Numbered from the stretch's first letter, positions 1 to 8,479 are shown. The stretch: 64,000 nt of DNA from Pannonibacter phragmitetus DSM 14782 (GCF_000382365.1 NZ_KB908215.1:620001-684000); one strand, 5' to 3'. Made by a program: numbers and translations. Notes: generated by a model not told the origin, from the letters alone.

Positions 1-444
1 TCGGCCATCCGCACGCAGGGCCGCATCGGCCTGCAGGTCGCGCGCATGCATGATGTCTGCGCCAGCCTGACGCGGCTGTTCCTGTTCCTTGCGGCACGCT
101 CCTCGCGCGTAAACCTGACGGACGAGCAGGTGGCCGCCTGCAAGATGCTGGGCCGGGACATCAATTCGATCAAGGAGCATGCCGACGCGCTTGATGCCAA
201 GCTGAGCTTCCTGCTGGACGCCACCGTCGGCCTCGTCAATCTGGAGCAGAACCAGATCATCAAGATCTTCTCGGTTCTGGCCGTCGTGTTCCTGCCGCCG
301 ACGCTGATCGCCTCGATCTACGGCATGAACTTTGCGAAGATGCCCGAGCTGGAATGGGCCTGGGGCTACCCCTATTCGATCGGCCTGATGGTTCTCTCCA
401 TCCTGCTGACCTTCCTCTATTTCCGCTGGAAGAAGCTGCTCTGA
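1..444 (+). CDS. corA: CorA-type Mg2+/Co2+ transporter, C-terminal part (5' end outside window)
   Basis: Inner-membrane divalent cation channel of the CorA family. The reading frame is open from base 1, so only the last 147 residues are present. They comprise the end of the cytoplasmic helical domain, the first membrane helix ending in the family signature Y-G-M-N (bases 319-330), a short acidic periplasmic loop (KMPELEWAWG), a second membrane helix, and the basic tail FRWKKLL. Two helices with GMN between them at the extreme C-terminus is the CorA layout. Whether the physiological ion is Mg2+, Co2+ or Zn2+ cannot be told. The gene is convergent with pdxH. Confidence 0.93.
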   Translation, partial: SAIRTQGRIGLQVARMHDVCASLTRLFLFLAARSSRVNLTDEQVAACKMLGRDINSIKEHADALDAKLSFLLDATVGLVNLEQNQIIKIFSVLAVVFLPPTLIASIYGMNFAKMPELEWAWGYPYSIGLMVLSILLTFLYFRWKKLL

Positions 445-446
445 TC

Positions 447-486
447 CCAAGGCTTTCGATGCTGACGCATCACGCCTTGAAATGGC
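447..486. repeat. Short palindromic intergenic repeat (RIME-like), copy 1
   Basis: About 40 bases just after the corA stop codon. Nested inverted repeats can be read: AAGGC ... GCCTT outside and GATGC-tgac-GCATC inside. A near-identical copy in the opposite orientation lies at 16392-16433, also just after a gene end. The position and nested palindrome recall RIME-type intergenic elements of Rhizobiales. Membership of a named family is inference. Confidence 0.65.
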
Positions 487-505
487 TCATGCGCCGCAAG
501 GTCTT

Positions 506-546
506 ATACCGGCTCCCGATGAGAAAAGCTCACCGGGAGCCGGTAT
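506..546. terminator. Hairpin between convergent corA and pdxH
   Basis: A 13-base perfect stem (ataccggctcccg at 506-518, its complement at 534-546) continues into an inner TGAG/CTCA stem with loop AAAAG. There is no long T-run on either strand. It lies exactly between two convergent genes, so a shared transcription end or 3'-end stabiliser is likely. Confidence 0.55.
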
Positions 547-573
547 GACGCGGTCAGGCCAGCTTCCAGTCTC

Positions 574-1212
574 TCACGGATAGAGCCGGGCCTTCGTCCA
601 GGCGTCTGCTTCCGATGCACGGGTGAACTTCACCCGGTCGTGCAGGCGGAACGGGCGGTCGTGCCAGAACTCGATTTCCACCGGCACAATACGCAGGCCT
701 GACCAGTGGTCCGGGCGGGGAATGTCGCCGATGCCGAATTTGGCCGTGAAACGCGCGACTTCCTTTTCCAGCGCAAATCGGCTTTCCAGCGGGCGGGACT
801 GTTTCGAGGCCCAGGCGCCGATGCGGCTGCCGCGCGGGCGGGACTTGTAATACTCGTCCGCCTCTTCCGCGCTGACCTGCGTCACCAGCCCGCGCACCCG
901 CACCTGACGGCGCAGAGACTTCCAGTGGAAGCACATGGCGGCCTTGCCGGCCGACAGAAGCTCCCGCCCCTTGGCGCTTTCCAGATTCGTATAGAACACG
1001 AAGCCGCGCTCATCGAAATCCTTCAGCAGCACCATGCGCACATTCGGCAATCCGCTGTCATCGACGGTTGCCACCGCTACGGCGTTGGGATCATTGATCT
1101 CTTTCTCCGTGGCGTCCGCAAGCCATTCAGCAAAAAGCTGAAATGGTTCCGCTACTTCCGTGAAGTCACCTTTTGTTAACGCTTCCGGGGGAGTGTTTAC
1201 TGTATGGGTCAT
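574..1212 (-). CDS. pdxH: Pyridoxamine 5'-phosphate oxidase
   Basis: Cytosolic FMN enzyme that oxidises pyridoxine or pyridoxamine 5'-phosphate to PLP, the last step of de novo B6 synthesis and of salvage. The 212-residue length is typical. The split-barrel FMN region includes [18 protein letters not shown] (residues 59-76). The family signature is complete near the C-terminus: [14 protein letters not shown] (180-193), followed by the closing motif WTKARLYP. The ATG start is directly preceded by an open stretch shared with the divergent lipoprotein gene. Nothing looks damaged. Confidence 0.96.
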   Translation of the reverse strand: MTHTVNTPPEALTKGDFTEVAEPFQLFAEWLADATEKEINDPNAVAVATVDDSGLPNVRMVLLKDFDERGFVFYTNLESAKGRELLSAGKAAMCFHWKSLRRQVRVRGLVTQVSAEEADEYYKSRPRGSRIGAWASKQSRPLESRFALEKEVARFTAKFGIGDIPRPDHWSGLRIVPVEIEFWHDRPFRLHDRVKFTRASEADAWTKARLYP

Positions 1213-1290
1213 CGGCTTTCACGACTGCTTCTGATGGGCGCTTTGCCTCCGGGCGGGAAAGTCCGACCCGGGGAAAGAAGGGCTTTTGTG

Positions 1291-1749
1291 ATGCGTAACC
1301 TTTCATATCCCCGGCCGCTTTCCAAGCGGCTGGTTCCGCTTGGTGTGATTTTGTCGCTGGGCTGGTTTGCCGCTGGCTGTGCGCAGACCTCCGCGCCCAT
1401 TGCCACGAACGACATGGTCACGCCGCTGGATCTGACCAATTCCATCAACGGCATGCCCGCAGATGCGAATGCAGGCGTAGACCCGACGGACCGTCAGGTC
1501 ATCGCTCTTGCCCTTGCCGGGACCGCGCCTGCCGGGGGCGGCGAGGTTGAGATTCCCTGGCTCAACCCCGAGAGCGGCAACTCCGGCACCATCACCAAGG
1601 TGACGGGAGAAGGCGCGCAGGTGCCCGGCTGCATGAGTTTCCGCACCACGGCCAACACCTTTCAGGGGGTAAAAGCCTATGAGGGAAGTGCCTGCCGCGA
1701 TCTGCGCCAGAACCTTGCCGTCATCAGCCTTGCCGCACTTGGGGTTTGA
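1291..1749 (+). CDS. RT0821/Lpp0805-type surface lipoprotein
   Basis: Predicted outer-membrane or periplasmic lipoprotein of 152 residues. The chosen ATG has a purine-rich ribosome site (GAAAGAAGG) upstream. A basic N-terminus and a hydrophobic stretch lead to a lipobox (WFAAGC, Cys30). The mature part ends in a small domain with W-x-N-P-x-S-G, an internal Cys115 in PGCMSF and a second Cys near the end (GSACRD), which could form a disulfide. This resembles the C-terminal surface-antigen domain found in many alphaproteobacteria. The molecular role is unknown. An upstream in-frame ATG at 1204 would add 29 non-signal-like residues and is less likely. Confidence 0.75.
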   Translation: MRNLSYPRPLSKRLVPLGVILSLGWFAAGCAQTSAPIATNDMVTPLDLTNSINGMPADANAGVDPTDRQVIALALAGTAPAGGGEVEIPWLNPESGNSGTITKVTGEGAQVPGCMSFRTTANTFQGVKAYEGSACRDLRQNLAVISLAALGV

Positions 1750-1893
1750 AAGAAGATATTCCCGCTGCCGCGTTGCATGAGCTACGTGCAAGCTTGTACT
1801 GGCATCATTTCCTGTCGCTTCCCATATGAGACGTGACTAGACTTATCAGGCGTCCGGATGCTCCGGGCGCCTTCACCACATAGCGGACTGACA

Positions 1894-2880
1894 ATGAAAG
1901 ACCCTTACTCCGTTCTTGGCGTAACCAAAACGGCAAGCGAAGCGGACATCAAACGGGCCTTCCGCAAGCTTGCAAAGCAGTACCATCCGGATCAGAACGC
2001 CAGTGATCCGAATGCACAGGCACGCTTTTCCGAAATCAACCAGGCCTATGAGATCGTGGGCGACAAGGAGAAGCGCCAGAAGTTCGACCGTGGCGAGATC
2101 GGCGCCGACGGCAAGCCGCGCTTTCAGGCTCATGGCTTTGAAGGTTTCGACGGCTTCCGCGAGAGCGCAGGTTCACGCGGTGGCAGCGGTTTCACAGGTG
2201 GCGCCTTTGACGACATCCTGAACGACATTCTCGGAGGCTTCGGCGCAAGGCGCGGCGGTGCAGGTGCAGGGCCCGGTGCTGGCGCTGGTGCTGGTGCACG
2301 CGGCTTTGCCGGAGATCCGGGCGGTGCCCGCAGCGCAGGCCCCCGCTCAGGCCAGACGGTCGAGATGATCGCGCTCGTCACCGTTGAAGAGTTGGGACGC
2401 GACGGCAAGGCCCGCGTCACCCTGCCCACTGGCAAGACCATCGACATGAAGATCCCCGCAGGCACCGTGGAGGGCGACAAGATCCGCCTGCGCGGTCAGG
2501 GGCATCCAGGCATCAATGGCGGCCCTGCGGGCGATGCGGTGATCGAGATCCGCCTGAAGCCGCACAAGCTGTTCGTGGTGCGGGGCAACGACCTGCATCT
2601 CGATCTGCCGCTGGCGCTCTACGAGGCAGTTCTGGGCGCGAAGGTGCGCACGCCGCTGCTCGACGGCGCGGCCTATCTCACCATCCCGCCCGGCTCCAGC
2701 AGCGGCAAGACCATGCGGCTCAAGGGCAAGGGCCTGCCGACAAAAAACGGCGGCCATGGCGACCTTCTGGTCCGCCTCGAAATCGTGCTGCCACCGCATG
2801 CGGATGAAGAGCTTGAAACGCTGATGAAGGCCTGGCGGGAAGTCACCCCCTACCCGGCCCGCGGCCCCGAGTTCGACTGA
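1894..2880 (+). CDS. DnaJ-like co-chaperone without zinc fingers (CbpA type)
   Basis: Hsp40 protein expected to stimulate a DnaK ATPase. Order of parts: J domain at residues 1-70 with the HPD tripeptide at 31-33, a Gly/Phe/Ala-rich linker at about 85-150 containing tandem GAG repeats, then the C-terminal substrate-binding beta-sandwich domains at about 160-315. The CxxCxGxG zinc-finger repeats of true DnaJ are absent, so this is a class-B/CbpA-type protein (328 residues). The start at 1894 begins directly with MKDPYSVLGV, the usual J-domain opening. An upstream ATG at 1858 only adds linker-like residues. A strong terminator follows. Confidence 0.92.
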   Translation: MKDPYSVLGVTKTASEADIKRAFRKLAKQYHPDQNASDPNAQARFSEINQAYEIVGDKEKRQKFDRGEIGADGKPRFQAHGFEGFDGFRESAGSRGGSGFTGGAFDDILNDILGGFGARRGGAGAGPGAGAGAGARGFAGDPGGARSAGPRSGQTVEMIALVTVEELGRDGKARVTLPTGKTIDMKIPAGTVEGDKIRLRGQGHPGINGGPAGDAVIEIRLKPHKLFVVRGNDLHLDLPLALYEAVLGAKVRTPLLDGAAYLTIPPGSSSGKTMRLKGKGLPTKNGGHGDLLVRLEIVLPPHADEELETLMKAWREVTPYPARGPEFD

Positions 2881-2911
2881 CCCCGGCCTGTTTGGGCAAT
2901 CTGAACTGAAA

Positions 2912-2948
2912 CAGCCCGCCGGAGTGGTCCGGCGGGCTGATTTGTTTG
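2912..2948 (+). terminator. Intrinsic terminator of the DnaJ-like gene
   Basis: Perfect 12-base stem cagcccgccgga (2912-2923) and tccggcgggctg (2928-2939) with a 4-base loop GTGG, followed by ATTTGTTT. It lies 32 bases after the stop codon. Confidence 0.85.
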
Positions 2949-2994
2949 GGTCTGCAGGCTTCTGCTGGTCAGGTTCCCGCAGGCTTTCAGCCCA

Positions 2995-3240
2995 CACCAC
3001 GCCGTCCCGGCCTCCGTGCCGGGACCTGTCAGGGAGTTGCTGCTGTCAAGCGTTCGAGGCCGTCGTCCCGGACGAAGCGAAGCGGAGATCCGGGAACCAC
3101 TCGCTCCCAGAGCGGCGAGATCGAATTGCCGCCGTAGAGGCTAACAAAAAGCAGCTTCCGTTGCCTGACCCTTTCAAACAACGGCACACCTCTGCAAACG
3201 AGTGGGCCCCGGCTCAAAGGGCCGGGGCGACACCTGAGCA
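2995..3240. repeat. Mosaic of palindromic intergenic repeats
   Basis: Fills most of the 415-base gap between the DnaJ-like and isomerase genes. It contains gtcccggc/gccgggac (3004-3011, 3018-3025), TCCCGGA ... TCCGGGA (3066-3072, 3089-3095) and a CCCCGGC...GCCGGGG stem near 3207-3228. Bases 3061-3114 match the complement of 41672-41725 at 52 of 54 positions by hand alignment. No convincing coding frame is present. It resembles REP/BIME-type elements. Confidence 0.7.
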
Positions 3241-3295
3241 AGCAGAAAGGCAGCATATCTCTGACTGGGCAGAGCAAGTCCCGCACCTTCCCAGA

Positions 3296-4042
3296 TCACC
3301 CCTTCCCCTTGCCCATGAAGGCTGCAAAGGCAGCCGCGGCCTCCGGTGAGGAGAGACGCTGGCCGAAGATGAGGGCTTCCTCGTCCATCCGCGCCAGCAC
3401 TTCCGTCCTGTCTCCGCGCAGCAGGCGGCGGGAGAGGGCCATGGCTTCACGCGGACGGGCGGCAATGCGGCTGGCGCAGTCAAAGGCAGCCGTTTCAAGA
3501 TCGGCCTCGCTGACCACATGATTGACGATGCCCGCCTCACGCGCCGCCTCTGCCGTGAAGGGATCACCAAGGCACAGAAGCGCAAAGGCCCGCTGGTGGC
3601 CCATGATGCGCGGCGCCAGCAGGCTGGAGCCGGCTTCCGGCACCAGACCCAGATCGACGAACGGCGTGCGCAGCACCGTGCGGGGCGTTGCATAGACCAT
3701 GTCGCAGTGGAACAGCAGCGTGGTGCCGACGCCGATGGCAAGCCCGTCCACCGCCGCAACCAGCGGCTTTTCCAGCCGGGCAAGGACGGACAGGAACTTC
3801 AGCACCGGCGTGTCCGACAGGTCGCCCTGCGAGGCGTAGCGCATGAAGTCGGCAATATCATTGCCTGCGGTGAAGGCGCCGGGCGAGCCGCTGATGAGGT
3901 GGCAGCCGATACCTACGTCCGCCTCCCCCGCCATCAACCCGTCCACGAGGGCGAGATACATTTCGCCGGTGATGGCATTCTTCTTGTCCGGCCGGTCGAA
4001 CCTGACAAGGTTCACGCCATCCCTGCTTTCATGACGGATCAT
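3296..4042 (-). CDS. Crotonase-fold enoyl-CoA isomerase/hydratase family protein
   Basis: Acts on enoyl-CoA thioesters in the cytosol. The 248 residues show the crotonase oxyanion-hole region (FTAGNDI, residues 57-63) and the second loop DGLAIGVGTTLLFHCD. The first catalytic glutamate of classical hydratases (GGGCEL) is replaced here by GVGTTL. A glutamate instead sits in LVPEAGSS (Glu136), the position used by delta3,delta2-enoyl-CoA isomerases of the PECI type. Isomerase is therefore more likely than hydratase. The start lies 40 bases after the acyl-CoA dehydrogenase stop, so the two form one operon. The exact substrate is unknown. Confidence 0.85.
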   Translation of the reverse strand: MIRHESRDGVNLVRFDRPDKKNAITGEMYLALVDGLMAGEADVGIGCHLISGSPGAFTAGNDIADFMRYASQGDLSDTPVLKFLSVLARLEKPLVAAVDGLAIGVGTTLLFHCDMVYATPRTVLRTPFVDLGLVPEAGSSLLAPRIMGHQRAFALLCLGDPFTAEAAREAGIVNHVVSEADLETAAFDCASRIAARPREAMALSRRLLRGDRTEVLARMDEEALIFGQRLSSPEAAAAFAAFMGKGKG

Positions 4043-4082
4043 GCCGCCCTCCCCGCTTCATGTATGGTCAGAAGGTCAGCCA

Positions 4083-5873
4083 TCAGCCGATGCGGGCTGA
4101 AAGAGCCGCCGGATCGAAGGCAAGGATTGCGCCTGCCGCCCCGGTGACATCGCGGGCAAGGCCCGCCGTCTCGCCCAGCAGCGTTTCGGCAAAGTGCCGC
4201 GCCAGCAGGCGGCGGTGGGCCTCAGCGGCAGGGTTCTGCCCGTCAGCCGCCATCGCGCCCTTGACCAGCAGCGCGCCGCCCAGCGCCAGACCGGCCAGCC
4301 GCAGATAGGGCGTTGCACCCGCCAGCGCTTCCGCCACCCGGCCATCGGCCTGCGCCTGCTTCAGCCAGGCTGTCGCGGAGGACAGGCCGTCGAGGGCGGG
4401 CAGAAGATGGGCGGCAGCGGCCTTGATATCTGCATCCGAATGGGCAGCGGCGGCGTCCGCAATCGCCTTCAGTTCGGCGATAAACCCGTCCACATGCGCC
4501 CCGCCCTCCAGCGGCAGCTTGCGCTGCACGAGGTCGATCGCCTGAATGCCGTTGGTGCCCTCATAGATCGGGGCAATGCGGGCATCGCGCAGGTGCTGGG
4601 CGGCACCCGTCTCCTCGATGAAGCCCATGCCGCCGTGAACCTGAACGCCGAGCGAGGCCGATTCCACGCCGAAGTCGGTGGACAGCGCCTTGGCGATGGG
4701 CGTCAGCAGCCCGGCGCGGCTTGCCCAATGCGCCCGCTCTTCCGGCGTTGCGGCCAGATGCGCCATGTCGATGGCATGGGCGCAGGAGTAGCAGATGGCG
4801 CGGGCGACCTGCGTGCGCGCCTGCATGGCGAGCAGGGTGCGCTTGATGTCGGGATGCTGGGCAATGGGGCTCATGCCCTCACCCTTGTCGCCGGGAGCCC
4901 GGCCCTGACGGCGGTCCAGCGCATAGGCCAGCGCCTGCTGGAAGGCGCGTTCGGACACGCCCAGCCCCTGCACTCCCACCGCAAGGCGGGCGTTGTTCAT
5001 CATGGTGAACATGCAGGCGAGGCCCCGGTTCTCTTCGCCGATCAGCCAGCCGGTGGCGCCGCCCTCATCCCCATAGATCATGGTGCAGGTGGGCGAGCCG
5101 TGGATGCCGAGCTTGTGCTCGATACCGGCGCAGCGCACATCATTGCGCGCGCCCAGCGAGCCGTCGTCATTGACGAAGAACTTCGGCACCAGGAAGAGCG
5201 AGATACCCCGCGTGCCCGCAGGCGCATCCGGCAGGCGGGCCAGCACCAGATGGATGATGTTGTCCGTCAGATCGTGCTCGCCATAGGTGATGTAGATCTT
5301 CTGCCCGAAGATGCGGTAGCTGCCATCCGGGTTGCGCTCGGCCCTTGCCTTCAGCGCATTGAGGTCGGAGCCTGCCTGTGGCTCGGTCAGGTTCATGGTG
5401 CCCATCCACTCGCCGGAAACGAGCTTGGCGAGGTACTTTTCCTGAAGCTCCGGCGCCGCATGCTTCTCCAGCGCCTCGACGGCGCCCATGGTCAGCGTCG
5501 GCCCAAGGGCGAAAGCCATGGAGGCGGAGTTCCACATTTCCAGCGCGGCGATGTTCAGCATCACCGGCAGGCCCTGCCCGCCGAAGTCCGTGGTGGCGGC
5601 CAGCGCGTTCCAGCCGCCCTCGATCCAGTGATGATAGCAATCGCGCCAGCCTTCCGGCGTCGTCACCGTGCCGTTGGCGAAGGGGGTGCCCTGCCTGTCG
5701 GCTATCTTGTTGAGCGGGGCGATTTCCTCGGCGGCGAAACGCCCGGCCTCGGTCAGAATGGCCTCGACAAGATCCTCGCCAAGCTCTTCCGCGCCATAGG
5801 CGTCCCGGACTTGCGGCAGTCCGGCCACATGCTTGAGCGTGAAGGCAATTTCGGCGAGCGGCGCGCGATACAT
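4083..5873 (-). CDS. Acyl-CoA dehydrogenase with C-terminal extension (DmdC-like)
   Basis: FAD enzyme oxidising an acyl-CoA to the 2-enoyl-CoA and passing electrons to ETF. At 596 residues it belongs to the long acyl-CoA dehydrogenase group with an extra C-terminal domain, which includes methylmercaptopropionyl-CoA dehydrogenase DmdC. Visible are the FAD/substrate motif TEPQAGSDL (163-171), QVHGGMGFIEETGAAQ (411-426) and the catalytic glutamate in APIYEGTNGI (Glu438). The start MYRAPLAEIAF has an AGGGAGAAACAGG ribosome site, and a 25-codon upstream extension was rejected. A TTTACGT-type palindrome lies about 100 bases upstream. Chain specificity cannot be fixed: DmdC-like, aromatic and fatty acyl-CoA enzymes all fall in this group. 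Confidence 0.92.
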   Translation of the reverse strand: MYRAPLAEIAFTLKHVAGLPQVRDAYGAEELGEDLVEAILTEAGRFAAEEIAPLNKIADRQGTPFANGTVTTPEGWRDCYHHWIEGGWNALAATTDFGGQGLPVMLNIAALEMWNSASMAFALGPTLTMGAVEALEKHAAPELQEKYLAKLVSGEWMGTMNLTEPQAGSDLNALKARAERNPDGSYRIFGQKIYITYGEHDLTDNIIHLVLARLPDAPAGTRGISLFLVPKFFVNDDGSLGARNDVRCAGIEHKLGIHGSPTCTMIYGDEGGATGWLIGEENRGLACMFTMMNNARLAVGVQGLGVSERAFQQALAYALDRRQGRAPGDKGEGMSPIAQHPDIKRTLLAMQARTQVARAICYSCAHAIDMAHLAATPEERAHWASRAGLLTPIAKALSTDFGVESASLGVQVHGGMGFIEETGAAQHLRDARIAPIYEGTNGIQAIDLVQRKLPLEGGAHVDGFIAELKAIADAAAAHSDADIKAAAAHLLPALDGLSSATAWLKQAQADGRVAEALAGATPYLRLAGLALGGALLVKGAMAADGQNPAAEAHRRLLARHFAETLLGETAGLARDVTGAAGAILAFDPAALSARIG

Positions 5874-5969
5874 CCTGTTTCTCCCTGATGCGGACGCGCT
5901 TGGTGCTTGACGTGGACCGCTGAAGTCCGCAAAAGCCGCGCATCTCATGTGTCTCCTGCGAACGTACCG

Positions 5970-5990
5970 CAGTTTACGTAAACGTCAATA
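5970..5990. promoter_or_regulatory. LiuR-like operator before the acyl-CoA dehydrogenase operon
   Basis: A perfect 12-base palindrome GTTTACGTAAAC (5972-5983) flanked by CGTCAA. On the minus strand it reads TTGACGTTTACGTAAAC. The site before the ETF-QO gene (43654-43667) shares ACGTtWACGTAAA with one difference. This looks like the MerR-family LiuR motif that controls acyl-CoA and branched-chain catabolism. Assignment to LiuR is from memory and needs testing. Confidence 0.5.
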
Positions 5991-6061
5991 CGTTACCCAG
6001 AGGCAGGCCGCGCCGTTTTCTGTTGGCACAGCGCAGCCGCCCCGGCTTCCGGAGCCCCAGA

Positions 6062-7048
6062 ATGCAGCGCTGGCCCATCGATTTGAAGTCCACCGACTGG
6101 ATGATGTCCGGCCTGCTTCAGCCGGTGGTGGAGGCGCTGGCCGGGGGCAAGCTGGTGGCCGTGCCGACGGAAACGGTCTACGGCCTTGCCGCCGACGCCA
6201 CGAACGGGCGCGCCTGTGCCAGCATTTATGAAGCCAAGGGGCGGCCGAGCTTCAATCCGCTCATCTCGCATGTGGAGAGCCTCGAAGCAGCGGAGCGCCA
6301 CGGCCTGTTCGATGAGCGGGCGAAAGCGCTGGCCGCAGCCTTCTGGCCGGGGCCGCTGACCATGGTGGTGCCGCGCAATCCAGCATCCCCCATCGCCAGC
6401 CTGACGACCGCCGGCCTCGACAGCGTCGCGCTGCGCGTGCCTGCCGCGCCCGTCATGCGCTGGCTGGCCAGCCGGCTCGGCCGTCCGCTGGCTGCCCCCA
6501 GCGCCAATCTCTCGGGCCGCATTTCAACAACAGATGCGGATGCGGTGATTGCGGATCTGGGGGACAAGGTTGCCCATGTGATCGACGCAGGCCCCTGCCC
6601 CATCGGCATCGAATCCACCATCGTCAGCCTGACCGGCGAGACTCCGGCGCTGCTGCGTCCCGGCGGTGTTCCGGCGGAAGAAATCGAAGCGGTGCTGGGC
6701 TGCCGCCTGATCCGCGCCGCCGCCGATGATCACGCGCCGCAGGCCCCCGGCATGCTGACCTCCCATTACGCCCCCGCCGCCGCCGTGCGGCTTGAGGCGA
6801 AAAGCATCGCCGCCGGTGAAGCCGCGCTGCTGTTTGGCCCCGAAGGTCTGCCCGGTGCAGATCAGGCACAGGCCTGCCTCAACCTCTCCCCCACCGGCGA
6901 TCTGGTGGAAGCAGCCGCCAATCTCTTCTCCGCCCTGCGCCAGCTGGATGCAAGCGGTGCCGCTGTCATCGCGGTGCAGGCGATCCCCGGCGAAGGACTG
7001 GGCGAAGCGATCAACGACAGGCTGCGGCGCGCTGCTGCCCCAAGGTAA
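6062..7048 (+). CDS. Threonylcarbamoyl-AMP synthase (Sua5/YrdC/TsaC)
   Basis: Makes L-threonylcarbamoyl-AMP from Thr, bicarbonate and ATP for the universal t6A37 tRNA modification. The YrdC domain occupies residues 15-205, with PTETVYGLAADA, KGRPSFNPLI (the basic substrate-binding stretch) and the SANLSG motif. A linker rich in Pro and the motif MLTSHYAP lead to the C-terminal Sua5 domain (about 235-328). The 328-residue two-domain form is Sua5-like rather than the short TsaC. The ATG at 6062 has GGAG 10 bases upstream. It is divergent from the acyl-CoA dehydrogenase operon, sharing a 188-base control region. Confidence 0.95.
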   Translation: MQRWPIDLKSTDWMMSGLLQPVVEALAGGKLVAVPTETVYGLAADATNGRACASIYEAKGRPSFNPLISHVESLEAAERHGLFDERAKALAAAFWPGPLTMVVPRNPASPIASLTTAGLDSVALRVPAAPVMRWLASRLGRPLAAPSANLSGRISTTDADAVIADLGDKVAHVIDAGPCPIGIESTIVSLTGETPALLRPGGVPAEEIEAVLGCRLIRAAADDHAPQAPGMLTSHYAPAAAVRLEAKSIAAGEAALLFGPEGLPGADQAQACLNLSPTGDLVEAAANLFSALRQLDASGAAVIAVQAIPGEGLGEAINDRLRRAAAPR

Positions 7049-7239
7049 GGGCACGACGGTCAAACCAGGACGTCATCCTGCTGAAATTTTCTAGGCTGAT
7101 CCGCGTAAGCATTTTACCTGCCTGAATATTTCGCCAATATCAAACCGGCTGAACGCCGTTGATGAGCTGGCTTATGCACAGCCTGTCCGGCATTTTTTAC
7201 TGTAATCACCTGCGTGAGGCGGCACAGAATCAGCTACCA

Positions 7240-7340
7240 ATAGTCTTGAGGACAGGAGATGCAGCGGACCTCCCCCGAGCATAGCGATGCTCGCACCTTC
7301 AGAAGGACTTGACCCCACGGCCAAGTCCTTTCTTTTGTCT
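7240..7340 (+). ncRNA. Candidate small RNA ending in an intrinsic terminator
   Basis: The 411-base gap 7049-7459 has no good coding frame but contains two stable hairpins. The first is cgagcat-agcg-atgctcg (7276-7293). The second is aaggacttg (7303-7311) with caagtcctt (7322-7330), followed by TCTTTTGTCT. An exposed GGACCTCCCCC (7266-7276) precedes the first hairpin. Anti-Shine-Dalgarno CCUCC loops plus a terminator are typical of alphaproteobacterial trans-acting sRNAs of the alpha-r14 kind. The 5' end is a guess and no clear promoter was recognised. It could instead be a leader of the deacetylase gene or a leftover terminator. Confidence 0.35.
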
Positions 7341-7459
7341 GCCTCCCCCTCAAGTTCCCTTCTCCTCAGCAATCAACGCAAGCGTGACCTCACGGATTGA
7401 CAGGCCGGGATGAAATGCCGCTCACTGGCACCCCTGTTCTTGCGGAGGAGCGCAGTTCC

Positions 7460-8389
7460 TTGTCCACCCTTCTGATTTCCCATCCCTGCTTTCTCGATCA
7501 CCTGACGCCCATCGGCCATCCGGAGCGGCCGGACCGGTTGCGGGCCATCGACAGGGTGTTGGAGCACGAGCGGTTTCAGGCACTGGAGCGGGAAACGGCA
7601 GCAATGGGCACGGTGGAGGCCATCGCCCGTGCCCATCCCATGGCGCATGTGGACCGGCTCTACAAGGCGGCGCCGGAAGAAGGGCTGGTGCGGCTCGACG
7701 CAGACACGACGCTTTCCCCCGGCAGCTGGGAAGCGGCCCTGCGCGGTGCAGGCGCGGCCTGTCAGGCGGTCGATGAAGTGGTGACCCGCAAGGTCAGCAA
7801 TGCCTTCGTGGCATCGCGCCCGCCCGGCCACCACGCGGAACATGAGCGGGCCATGGGCTTCTGCCTGTTCAACAACGCCGCGATTGCCGCGCGCCACGCG
7901 CAGGCCGTCCACGGCATTGGCCGCGTCGCCATCGTCGATTTCGACGTGCATCACGGCAACGGCACGCAGGACATTTTCTGGGCCGATCCGTCCGTCATGT
8001 ATTGCTCCACCCACCAGATGCCGCTTTACCCCGGCTCCGGTGCCGCCAGCGAGCGCGGCGAAGCGGATACGATCGTCAACGTGCCTTTGTCCGCAGGCGA
8101 TGACGGCACCATCTTCCGTGAAGCTGTGGAAGCCGGCATCCTGCCGCGGCTGGAGGCCTTCAAGCCGGAACTGATCATCATTTCCGCCGGTTTCGATGCC
8201 CATGCCCGCGATCCGCTCGGCGGGCTCAATCTGGTGGAAGCCGATTTCGGCTGGATCACCCGAGTGCTGATGGATGTGGCGGACCAGCATGCCGGCGGAC
8301 GTGTGGTCTCCCTGCTGGAAGGCGGCTACGACCTTGAGGGACTGGCCCGCTCCACCGCCGCCCATGTCATGACGCTGATGACAGGGTAG
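7460..8389 (+). CDS. Histone-deacetylase family protein
   Basis: Zn-dependent deacetylase or amidohydrolase of the HDAC/AcuC/acetylpolyamine-hydrolase superfamily. The bacterial substrate is not predictable. Motifs in order: HPERPDRLRAI (20-30), the His pair in RPPGHHAEHERAMGF (120-134), Zn ligands in DFDVHHGNGTQ (160-170), SAGFDAHARDPLGG and EGGYD. I prefer the TTG at 7460: it lies about 11 bases after a strong GGAGGAG and gives the family-typical opening (M)STLLISHPCF and 309 residues. The alternative ATG at 7415 adds 15 residues. xseB follows 90 bases later, as in many Rhizobiales. Confidence 0.9.
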   Translation: MSTLLISHPCFLDHLTPIGHPERPDRLRAIDRVLEHERFQALERETAAMGTVEAIARAHPMAHVDRLYKAAPEEGLVRLDADTTLSPGSWEAALRGAGAACQAVDEVVTRKVSNAFVASRPPGHHAEHERAMGFCLFNNAAIAARHAQAVHGIGRVAIVDFDVHHGNGTQDIFWADPSVMYCSTHQMPLYPGSGAASERGEADTIVNVPLSAGDDGTIFREAVEAGILPRLEAFKPELIIISAGFDAHARDPLGGLNLVEADFGWITRVLMDVADQHAGGRVVSLLEGGYDLEGLARSTAAHVMTLMTG

Positions 8390-8479
8390 GAAACTTCGGC
8401 AAAACAGGATTGTCAGGCTTGACGCCCGGCAGCGTTCCGGCAAGGGTCGCCAGCCTGACCAACCGGCGAGGATGACACC

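Noticed and set aside
4194-5888. 564-codon plus-strand frame opposite the acyl-CoA dehydrogenase
   Set aside because: Antisense of a gene with intact catalytic motifs; composition typical of a complement-frame artefact.
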